Source: Palsa-506 sp963786975
Lineage (GTDB): Bacteria; Actinomycetota; Actinomycetes; Streptosporangiales; Streptosporangiaceae
Assembly: GCA_963786975.1 (NCBI GenBank)
Contig: CAWBBE010000001.1
Location: 496,001-560,000, forward strand
Reading direction: 5' to 3'
Length of the DNA stretch: 64,000 nt
The position numbers and the translations under genes were made by a program. Positions within the stretch are counted from its first letter, which is position 1; every line of letters starts with the position of its first letter. A model generated the notes under the pieces. The model saw only the letters and a program-made list of their open reading frames with translations. It made no database searches and was not told the DNA's origin. This document shows positions 35,189-42,344 of this stretch, piece after piece.

Positions 35189-35434
35189 ATGACCGACGAC
35201 ACCGGCGGCAGTCGCGGACGACGGCGAGCGGGCCGTCTGGCCGCCGCCGTGGCTGGCGCCGCCCTGCTGGTATCGGCATGCGGAACGGGCAGCTCACCGG
35301 TCACGGCCGGATCGACGGCCTACCGGAAGGCGGTTGCTTACGCGCAGTGCGCGGCTGCCCGCGCTATCAGCGACGCCCGATCCCTGGCCGCCGCTGCTCA
35401 CACCGGACTAGACAGCGATCCCACGGCGGCCTGA
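35189..35434 (+). pseudogene. Truncated paralog of the downstream lipoprotein
   Basis: Eighty-one codons begin like the next gene: Arg-rich start, hydrophobic stretch, lipobox LLVSACG, then GSTAYRKAVAYAQCAA, which parallels GSTTYQKAVAFAQCMR in the next gene. After the first conserved Cys the similarity stops and the frame ends. It looks like a tandem duplicate with its 3' two thirds deleted. It may still yield a short lipopeptide. Confidence 0.65.
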
Positions 35435-35481
35435 CGTCAGCTGCCTAGCCGTGCCGTCCAGCTATCCGTAAGGAACTTGAA

Positions 35482-36012
35482 ATGAGCGATCACAACAGCG
35501 GCAACCGCGGCCGGTGCAGGCGAAGCGGGTTGCGGCGGGCGGGCTGGCCGGCCGCCGCCATGGCCGGGGTGGCCCTGCTGACCGCGGCATGCGGTGGCGG
35601 CGGCTCGCCCGCGGTCGCAGGGTCGACCACGTACCAGAAGGCGGTGGCCTTCGCGCAGTGCATGCGCGTCCACGGCGAGCCGGGCTGGCCCGACCCCGAC
35701 AGCAAGGGGAACTTCCTCGTCAACGGCAGGAAGGACCACCTCAATGGCTCCCAGATGCAGTCGGCGAACAAGGCCTGTCAGCACCTGGACCCGATCACTG
35801 CGATGACTGCGGCGCAGCAGCGGCAGGTGACGAGTCGGGCGCTGAAGTTCGTCGCCTGCATGCGAGCGCACGGCATACCGAACATGCCGGATCCGGTCGT
35901 GAATGCCAGCGGCGTGGAGATGCGCATGCCGGCTGACGTCAGACCCGGGTCGTCGCAGCTCCAGTTTGCGCAACAGGCCTGCCGGTCGCTCATGCCTGGT
36001 GGTGGGTCATGA
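35482..36012 (+). CDS. Lipoprotein of the MacAB-type export operon
   Basis: A 176-residue exported lipoprotein with an Arg-rich N-region, hydrophobic core and lipobox LLTAACG (Cys about 37). The mature part has two repeats of the pattern FAQCMRVHG-PDP and FVACMRAHGIPNMPDP, each with a Cys-Met-Arg-x-His-Gly motif, plus two further Cys residues, so disulfides or metal binding are likely. Such proteins regularly precede HlyD-type adaptor genes in actinobacteria. The stop overlaps the adaptor start (ATGA). The substrate is unknown. Confidence 0.75.
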   Translation: MSDHNSGNRGRCRRSGLRRAGWPAAAMAGVALLTAACGGGGSPAVAGSTTYQKAVAFAQCMRVHGEPGWPDPDSKGNFLVNGRKDHLNGSQMQSANKACQHLDPITAMTAAQQRQVTSRALKFVACMRAHGIPNMPDPVVNASGVEMRMPADVRPGSSQLQFAQQACRSLMPGGGS

Positions 36013-37166
36013 GCGGCATCGTGTCCTCGGAGCAGGCAACTGACCGGCAGGCCGGGGCAGGCGTGGCGGCGGAAGCCAGGGCCGCCCGCCGCCGCACCCG
36101 GCGCCGGTGGTTGACGGCCGCGGTCGTCGTGCTGGTGGTGGCCGCGGCGGCGGTCGGGGCCGGACTGGCCGGGGTGCTCGGTGGCTCGGGTTCGCCGGGT
36201 GCGGCGGCAGGGGGATCGGACAAGACGTCGACGGCGCTGGTGCAGCAGCGGTCGTTGTCGTCGCAGACGCAGGTGACGGCGACGCTGGGGTTCGCTGGAT
36301 CGTATTCGGTGACCGGCCAGCGCAGCGGGACGATCACCTGGCTGCCGGGCGCCGGGCGGGTGATCCGGCAGGGCGGCGTGCTGTTCCGGACCGGTAACGC
36401 CAGCCCGGTGGTGCTGCTGTACGGGCGGGTCCCGGCCTGGCGGGCTTTGTCCGAGGGGGTGCACGGCGCGGATGTCCGGCAGCTGAACCGCGACCTGGTG
36501 GCGCTGGGATACGTGACGGCGGCGGAGCTAGGCCCGCAGCCGTGGAAGTACTTCACCGCGGTGACAGCGGCCGGGGTCGAGGCGCTGCAGGCGCATCTGG
36601 GCCTGGGCGTGACCGGGTCACTGCCGCTGGGGCAGGCCGTGTTCCTGCCTCATGCGATCCGGGTCAGCAAGGCGGACGTGTCGCTGGGCGGCTCGGCCAC
36701 CGGGACGATCCTGTCCGCGACCTCCGCGCGGCGGGTGGTGACGATCGCCTTGAACGCGGACCAGCAGACCGAGGTAAAGGCCGGGGACAAGGTGAGCATC
36801 ACCCTGCCGGCCGGCACCACTACGCCGGGACTGGTGACCTCGGTGGGGAAGGTTGCCAGCGGATCGGGTTCCTCGGCGACGGTGAGCGTCCGGGTCGCGC
36901 TGAAAAACCCGAAGGCGGCGGCAGGGCTGGACAAGGCGCCTGCGGAGGTCGCGATCACTACCGGAGCAGTCAAGAACGCGCTGGTGGTGCCGGTGGACGC
37001 GCTGCTGGCCCGGCCCGGCGGCGGGTACGCCGTCGAGGTCACCGGCTCCGGCGGCCGGCACCTGGTGAAAGTAACTCCGGGGGTGTTCGATGACGCGGCC
37101 GGGCTGGTCCAGGTTACCGGCACCACCCTGGCCGTCGGGCAGCACGTCGTGGTGCCCGCGCCATGA
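36009..37166 (+). CDS. HlyD/MacA-type periplasmic adaptor with peptidoglycan-binding domain
   Basis: A 385-residue protein with an N-terminal membrane anchor (about 35-60). A short beta-barrel/lipoyl half (TATLGFAGSYSVTGQRSGTI), a peptidoglycan-binding helical segment (VHGADVRQLNRDLVALGYVT) and a second barrel half (about 240-385, DKVSITLPAGTTTPGLV) follow. In Gram-positive MacAB systems this adaptor links the FtsX-like permease to the wall. Overlaps at both ends place it in one operon with the lipoprotein and the ATPase/permease. Confidence 0.85.
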   Translation: MSGIVSSEQATDRQAGAGVAAEARAARRRTRRRWLTAAVVVLVVAAAAVGAGLAGVLGGSGSPGAAAGGSDKTSTALVQQRSLSSQTQVTATLGFAGSYSVTGQRSGTITWLPGAGRVIRQGGVLFRTGNASPVVLLYGRVPAWRALSEGVHGADVRQLNRDLVALGYVTAAELGPQPWKYFTAVTAAGVEALQAHLGLGVTGSLPLGQAVFLPHAIRVSKADVSLGGSATGTILSATSARRVVTIALNADQQTEVKAGDKVSITLPAGTTTPGLVTSVGKVASGSGSSATVSVRVALKNPKAAAGLDKAPAEVAITTGAVKNALVVPVDALLARPGGGYAVEVTGSGGRHLVKVTPGVFDDAAGLVQVTGTTLAVGQHVVVPAP

Positions 37167-37984
37167 GCGGCCGTGCCGTGACGGCGCCCCCCGCCGGAGA
37201 GCTGATTGCCGGCCCCCGGCGGTCCGGCGGAGGCGGCCCGCCGCTGGTGCTGGAGCTGGCGGAGGTGACCAAGGTCTACCCCGGGTCGCCGCCGGTGCAG
37301 GCGCTGCGCGGGATCAGCTTCAGCGTCGCGGCCGGGGAGCTGGTCGCGGTGGCGGGCCCGTCGGGGTCGGGCAAGTCCACGCTGCTGCACCTGATGGGGA
37401 CCCTGGACCGGCCAAGCTCCGGGATGGTGCGGGTGACCGGCCTGGACGTCGCGGCCCTTTCCGACCGGGCGGTCTCGGCGCTGCGGGCAGCCTCGATCGG
37501 GTTCGTGTTCCAGCAGTTCTTCCTCGCCGAGCACAAGTCAGCATTGGACAACGTCGCCGACGCCCTGCTGTACGCCGGCGTCGGACTGGCCGAGCGCCGC
37601 GAGAAAGCCGCCGTGGCACTGGCCCGGGTCGGGCTGGGCGGCAAGCTGCGCGCCCGGCCGACGCAGCTGTCCGGCGGGGAGCGGCAGCGGGTCGCGATCG
37701 CCCGCGCACTGGCTGGCAGGCCAGCCATCGTGCTCGCCGACGAGCCCACCGGCAACCTTGACAGCGCCGCCGGGGCGGCGCTGCTTGACCTGCTGGAGGA
37801 ACTCAACGCCGCGGGCGCCAGCATCATCGTGGTCACCCACGACCACGCAATCGCCGCCCGGCTCCCCCGCCAGATCCGGATGCTGGACGGCCGCATCGTC
37901 GCCGACACCACCCCCGGCACACGCGGCGAGACCGCCGAACGGCTCGCGGCCCGGCTGCGGCCCGCACCGGAAGGAACCCCATGA
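37163..37984 (+). CDS. MacB/LolD-type ABC transporter ATP-binding protein
   Basis: A 273-residue ATPase. Walker A is GPSGSGKSTLLHLMG, Q-loop FVFQQFFL, signature LSGGERQRVAIARALAG, Walker B IVLADEPTGNLD and switch His VVTHDHA. The ADEPTGNLD form is characteristic of the LolD/MacB/FtsE branch that works with FtsX-type permeases. It starts with an ATGA overlap on the adaptor gene. Confidence 0.92.
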   Translation: MSGRAVTAPPAGELIAGPRRSGGGGPPLVLELAEVTKVYPGSPPVQALRGISFSVAAGELVAVAGPSGSGKSTLLHLMGTLDRPSSGMVRVTGLDVAALSDRAVSALRAASIGFVFQQFFLAEHKSALDNVADALLYAGVGLAERREKAAVALARVGLGGKLRARPTQLSGGERQRVAIARALAGRPAIVLADEPTGNLDSAAGAALLDLLEELNAAGASIIVVTHDHAIAARLPRQIRMLDGRIVADTTPGTRGETAERLAARLRPAPEGTP

Positions 37985-38067
37985 CTACCAGCCGCCACTT
38001 CGGCCCCGGCCGGGCCGCCGGGGCCGGCAGCATGCTGGCACCGGCCAGCAGGACGGCGCGCCCGTGA
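37981..38067 (+). CDS. 28-residue ORF bridging ATPase and permease genes, uncertain
   Basis: The ATG overlaps the ATPase stop (ATGA), is preceded by GGAAGGA, and the frame ends with a GTGA overlap on the permease start. The product (begins MTTSRHFGPGRAAGAG) has no features. It may simply carry ribosomes across to the permease, or be the displaced N-terminus of the permease after a small indel. Confidence 0.3.
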   Translation: MTTSRHFGPGRAAGAGSMLAPASRTARP

Positions 38068-39278
38068 CCGCCCCTGCCACCCCCGCGATGCCGGTGCCGG
38101 CCCGGCTGCACTCCGCCGACCTGGCCCGCCTCGCCGGAGTCGGGCTGCGGACCCGCAAGCTCCGCGCCGCGCTGTCCGCGCTCGGAATCGCGCTCGGGGT
38201 AGCGGCCATCGTCGCCGTCCTCGGCCTGTCCGCGTCGTCACAGGCCGGGCTGCTCGCGGAGATCAGCAGGCTGGGCACCAATCTGCTGACTGTCACCAAC
38301 GGCCAGGACTTCGCCGGCGGCACCGCCGAGCTCCCCCAGGCGGCGCCCGCGATGACCGGCCGGCTGCCCGGCGTCACCCAGGTCCAGGACACCGGGACTA
38401 TTACCGCCTCCGCGTACCGCAGCCCGCTCATCCCGTCGATCGACACCAATGCGCTGACCGTGGACGCGGCCAGCCTCGGCCTGCCTGCCACCGTCGGCAC
38501 GTCCATTGCCCACGGCGGCTGGCTGAACGCCGCCACCGCCAGGGAGCCGGTCGCGGTGCTCGGCGCCGCCGCCGCACAGCGCCTGGGCATCGACCGGATC
38601 TGGCCCGGCGAGCGGATCTGGGTCGGCGGCCAGTGGTTCTACCTGGCCGGCATCCTTAAGCCCGCGGTGCTCGCTCCGGAGATCGACTCGGCTGTGCTGG
38701 TCGGCTACCCGGCCGCGGAGCAGTACCTGCATTTCGACGGCCACCCGTCTGCCATCTACTTGCGCACTCAGACCAGCGCGGTTAAGACCGTCGACAACCT
38801 CCTCGCCGCGCAGGCCAACCCGGAGAACCCCGAGCAGGTCAACGTTTCCCAGCCGTCGTCCGCGCTCACCGCCCAGGCTGACGCCAAGGGTGCGTTCAAC
38901 GGCCTGTTTCTCGGCCTCGGCGCCGTCGCCCTGCTGGTCGGCGCCGTCGGCGTCGCCAACATCATGGTTATCTCCGTGCTCGAACGCCGCTCCGAGATCG
39001 GCCTGCGCCGCGCCCTCGGCGCCACCAGGGGTCACATCCGGGCCCAGTTCCTGTCCGAGGCCGTCCTGCTGGCCCTGGCCGGCGGCGCGGCTGGCGTTAT
39101 CGCCGGCATCCTCGCCACCACCAGTTACGCCCACGCCAAAGGCTGGGCCACCGTCATCCCGGCCGAGGCATGGGCCGGCGGACTGGCCGCCGCCCTGCTG
39201 ATAGGCGCCGCCGCCGGCCTGCTGCCCGCCCTCCGCGCCGCGCGCATGTCCCCCACCCAGGCCCTCTGGACCATGTAA
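38064..39278 (+). CDS. MacB/FtsX-type ABC transporter permease
   Basis: A 404-residue permease with one N-terminal membrane helix (about 32-52), a large extracytoplasmic MacB-PCD domain (about 55-270) and three C-terminal helices (FtsX domain). The motif VANIMVISVLERRSEIGLRR before RALGATRGHIRAQFLSEA is diagnostic. It pairs with the LolD-like ATPase to move a substrate, or transmit force, across the envelope rather than span it. The start is GTG 38064 in a GTGA overlap. Confidence 0.92.
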   Translation: MTAPATPAMPVPARLHSADLARLAGVGLRTRKLRAALSALGIALGVAAIVAVLGLSASSQAGLLAEISRLGTNLLTVTNGQDFAGGTAELPQAAPAMTGRLPGVTQVQDTGTITASAYRSPLIPSIDTNALTVDAASLGLPATVGTSIAHGGWLNAATAREPVAVLGAAAAQRLGIDRIWPGERIWVGGQWFYLAGILKPAVLAPEIDSAVLVGYPAAEQYLHFDGHPSAIYLRTQTSAVKTVDNLLAAQANPENPEQVNVSQPSSALTAQADAKGAFNGLFLGLGAVALLVGAVGVANIMVISVLERRSEIGLRRALGATRGHIRAQFLSEAVLLALAGGAAGVIAGILATTSYAHAKGWATVIPAEAWAGGLAAALLIGAAAGLLPALRAARMSPTQALWTM

Positions 39279-39353
39279 TCGGCCCCCTGGACCAGGTAAG
39301 CCGCAGCCACGGCCCGGCCGCCGGCCGCGGCCAGGTAGCGCGGCGGCCCGCCG

Positions 39354-39983
39354 TCACGGGCGTTTGCGGGCTCGCAGGACGGCGTCGTGGATGGTGACCT
39401 CCCGGCCTTCCGGATCGGCGGCGAGACGCGGCCTGGCCTCGGCGACGATGATGTCCCACTGCGCCGGGTCCAGGGCGGTCGCGGCGTCCTCGGCGGTATA
39501 GAACATTTCGGGCATCGGCGGGCGGTGAATCGTGGTCTGCAAGTCGCCCGGATCGTGGCCGACGATGAGCAGCGTCCCGTCGGCCGCGACCGCCGCGGCC
39601 AGCCGGGCGAACAGCGCCTCACGCGGGGCCGCAGGCAGCTGCATGAACTGGACCGAGACCAGGTCGAACCGCCCCTCGCCAGCTGCCCAGGTAGTCAGGT
39701 CGGCGTGCACCCAGCGGATCCGCCCGGCCACGTCGGCGCCGAGCGCGTCCGCCTGCGCGGCCGCGCGCTGCAGCGCGATAGCGGCGAAGTCCACCGCGGT
39801 GACCTGCCAGCCGCGGGCGGCAAGCCAGCAGGCGTCGGCTCCTTCGCCGCTGCCCGCGTCCAGCGCGGTACCCGCGGCCAGGCCGGACGCCTCGGCCACC
39901 AGCTGGGGGTTGGCCTCGCTGCTCCAGACCGCGGCGCGAGAGCGGTACCGCTCATCCCAGGACTGCTCGTCGAAAATGCTCAC
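39354..39983 (-). CDS. SAM-dependent methyltransferase
   Basis: A 209-residue class I methyltransferase with motif I ALDAGSGEGADACWLAARG, acidic VTAVDFA, IRWVHADLTTW and FDLVSVQFMQLP. The family resembles tellurite-resistance/thiopurine-type small methyltransferases, but the substrate is open. The start is GTG 39983 after AGGGG; the frame extends to an ATG at 40025 with non-conserved residues. It is transcribed in the same direction as the two-component system upstream, with a 58-bp gap. Confidence 0.82.
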   Translation of the reverse strand: MSIFDEQSWDERYRSRAAVWSSEANPQLVAEASGLAAGTALDAGSGEGADACWLAARGWQVTAVDFAAIALQRAAAQADALGADVAGRIRWVHADLTTWAAGEGRFDLVSVQFMQLPAAPREALFARLAAAVAADGTLLIVGHDPGDLQTTIHRPPMPEMFYTAEDAATALDPAQWDIIVAEARPRLAADPEGREVTIHDAVLRARKRP

Positions 39984-40041
39984 AGCGACCCCTGTCGTCC
40001 AGGTGATCGTAGCGGCCGGGGCCACGGGCCCGGCCGGCCTG

Positions 40042-40695
40042 TCAGGCGTTCGAGTTGAGGTAGGCGAGAACGGCGAGGACGCGACGGTGGTCGTCGTCGG
40101 ATGGCGGCAGGTCCAGCTTGGCGAAGATGCCGGCGATGTGCTTGCTGACGGCCTTGCTCGTGATCACCAGGCGGCGGGCGATCGCGGCGTTGGTGCGCCC
40201 CTCGGCCATCAGCGCGAGGACCTCACGCTCCCTGGGCGTCAGCCCGGCGAGCGCCGGGCGCCTGGATCTCCGCGCCAGCAGCTGGGAGATCACCTCGGGA
40301 TCCATCGCGGTGCCGCCGCCGGCCACCCGCCATACCGCCTCGACGAACTGGCGGACGTCGCCGACCCTGTCCTTGAGCAGGTAGCCGACCCCGCCGGCGC
40401 CGCCGGTGAGCAGCTCGCGCGCGTAGAGCTGCTCGACGTACTGGGACAGGATCAGGACCGGGAAGCCCGGACGGCGGCGGCGCGCCTCGATCGCCGCGCG
40501 CAGGCCCTCGTCGGTGAAGGTCGGCGGCAGCCGCACGTCCACCACCGCGACGTCCGGCTGATGCGCGTCGATCGCGTCGAGGAACGCCTGGCCGGTGTCG
40601 ACCGCCGCGGCCACCTCGAAGCCATTCGTGCGGAGCAGCCGGATCAGGCCGTCGCGCAGCAGTAAAAGGTCCTCGACGAGGACAACTGAGGTCAC
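40042..40695 (-). CDS. NarL/LuxR-type response regulator
   Basis: A 217-residue regulator. The receiver domain has VLVEDLLLLRDGL and the Asp in VAVVDVRLPPTF (about 52), plus Lys in GYLLKDRVG. The LuxR helix-turn-helix is LTPREREVLALMAEGRTNAA. It is closely similar in plan to the regulator at 21360. The start overlaps the kinase stop (ATGA). Confidence 0.92.
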   Translation of the reverse strand: MTSVVLVEDLLLLRDGLIRLLRTNGFEVAAAVDTGQAFLDAIDAHQPDVAVVDVRLPPTFTDEGLRAAIEARRRRPGFPVLILSQYVEQLYARELLTGGAGGVGYLLKDRVGDVRQFVEAVWRVAGGGTAMDPEVISQLLARRSRRPALAGLTPREREVLALMAEGRTNAAIARRLVITSKAVSKHIAGIFAKLDLPPSDDDHRRVLAVLAYLNSNA

Positions 40696-41939
40696 TGACG
40701 GCAGGGTAGCTCGGCGAACAGCTCGGTGGGCCCGCCGGGCGGGCTGGTCAGCGTCACGTTGCCGTCGAAAGCCGCCAGCCGCCGCTGCAGCCCCCGCAGT
40801 CCGCTGCCGCGGGCCGGGTCGGCCCCGCCGCAGCCGTCGTCCCGCACCATCAGCCGCAGCCTGCCGTCGTCGCGCCAGACCCTGACGAATGCCCAGGACG
40901 CGTCGCTGTGCCTGGCAACGTTGGCCAGTGCCTCGGCGATCACGAAGTACAGGGCCGACTCCAGCGGGGCGGGCAGCCGCTGGTTCAGCTGCACATCGAC
41001 CTCGATCGGTACCGCGGCGGCCAGGGCCAGCGCCTCGACCGCGCCGCCGAGGCCGCGTTCGGTCAGCACCGGCGGATGGATGCCGCGGACCAGGCCGCGC
41101 AGCTCGGTCAGGGCCGTGCTCGCCGATGCGCGGGCTTCGGCGACAAGCTCGCGGGCGGCACCCGGGTCACGGTCGATCTCCTCCTCCGCCATGCCCAGGC
41201 TCATGGCCAGCGAGACCAGCCTGGCCTGGGCGCCGTCATGCAAGTCCCGCTCGATGCGGCGCAGCTCCGCCGCCCGCGCGTCGACGGTCTCCGCCCGGCT
41301 CTCGGCCAGGTGCTCCATCTGCGCGCGCAGCCGGGCGCCTTCCCCGGGGGCCAGCAGCCGCCCGGACAGCCGGGCCGCGCCTGCGGCCATCCTCCGGCAG
41401 GGCCACCAGGCAATCAGCACGAGGCCCGCGCCGACCACCGCCTGCCGGAACGGGTGCGCATCGGCCGTCCAGATCGGCGCGGTGAGGGCGATCAGCCCGA
41501 ACCAGAACCCGAGCAGGAACAGCAGGCCCAGCGATCCGGCCACCGACTGCACGGTCAGCCAGGCCAGGTCGCGCCATGTCCCGGCGTCCGTGAGCAAAGT
41601 GCGCACCTGCGCCAGCAGCGATCCGCGCAGCGGCCGGTAGGCCTCGGCCACCCGCGTGCCGGTCACCCAGTGCACCCGGTGCCGCTCCAGCCCGGTCAGC
41701 GGCCGGACCAGCCAGGTCATGACGGCCAGGAACGGCAGGCCAAGCCCGGCAACCGGGCTGAACACAAGCGTGCCGATGGCCGCGAGCAGCGCTACGAATG
41801 CGACGACGCCGATGACCCCGCCGGCCAGCAGCGTGCCGGTGAATCGCGCCGCCGTGCCGGCCAGCTGCCAGCCGGTCCAGCGCCCCAGCCCGGCCGGCCT
41901 GCGGTCACCGCCCATCGGGTGCATCTGCACTGTGCTCAC
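40692..41939 (-). CDS. Sensor histidine kinase (HisKA_3 type)
   Basis: A 415-residue kinase. It has an N-terminal sensor with four membrane helices and the interhelical GLERHRVHWVTG segment. The H-box is RRIERDLHDGAQARLVSLAM, N-box EALANVARHS, DDGCGGADPARGSG and GLRGLQRRL. The start is GTG 41939. It forms a pair with the overlapping response regulator and is the second such DesK-like system in the window. Confidence 0.9.
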   Translation of the reverse strand: MSTVQMHPMGGDRRPAGLGRWTGWQLAGTAARFTGTLLAGGVIGVVAFVALLAAIGTLVFSPVAGLGLPFLAVMTWLVRPLTGLERHRVHWVTGTRVAEAYRPLRGSLLAQVRTLLTDAGTWRDLAWLTVQSVAGSLGLLFLLGFWFGLIALTAPIWTADAHPFRQAVVGAGLVLIAWWPCRRMAAGAARLSGRLLAPGEGARLRAQMEHLAESRAETVDARAAELRRIERDLHDGAQARLVSLAMSLGMAEEEIDRDPGAARELVAEARASASTALTELRGLVRGIHPPVLTERGLGGAVEALALAAAVPIEVDVQLNQRLPAPLESALYFVIAEALANVARHSDASWAFVRVWRDDGRLRLMVRDDGCGGADPARGSGLRGLQRRLAAFDGNVTLTSPPGGPTELFAELPCRQ

Positions 41940-42344
41940 GGTTCAGCACCTCGACTCATGGTTCGCGGGGCCAGGCGCGCCTCCCGCACGTCCGGTCACC
42001 GGCCGAGCCTCATCAAGGTACGGCCAGCCGGGCGAACGAGCCATGGAGCTAGCACCTCTGTTTCCCGGGGACTTCAGGACTACCCGCTCATCATCCCGGG
42101 CTGGCGCCGCAAGCCCCGGCAACCGCGCCGGCCGCCACGGCTGGCGGCGCCCGTTTCCGGCCGCCGATCACGGCGGCCGTCCCGCTGGGCCCCCCGGGGG
42201 TTTTCCGTCCCCCGAGGGATATTCGTCCCTGGCCGGAGCTGGCGGGGTGCCCTAGTCTGCCGCCGGGCGCGGATTTACCCCGCCGCTCCCCGCCCGAGAT
42301 CAAACGCCTGGTCTCGTTGCGCTCCCTCCGCTGCCCGGCACGAG
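41940..42344. promoter_or_regulatory. Divergent region between kinase and LysM-like protein gene
   Basis: About 400 bp without coding features. Around 42188-42230 are CCCCCGGGGG, GGGGGTTTTCCGTCCCCC and ATATTCGTCCC. The last two share a TTCCGTCCC/TTCGTCCC core and may be regulator sites for the kinase operon. Promoter hexamers are not convincing. Confidence 0.3.
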
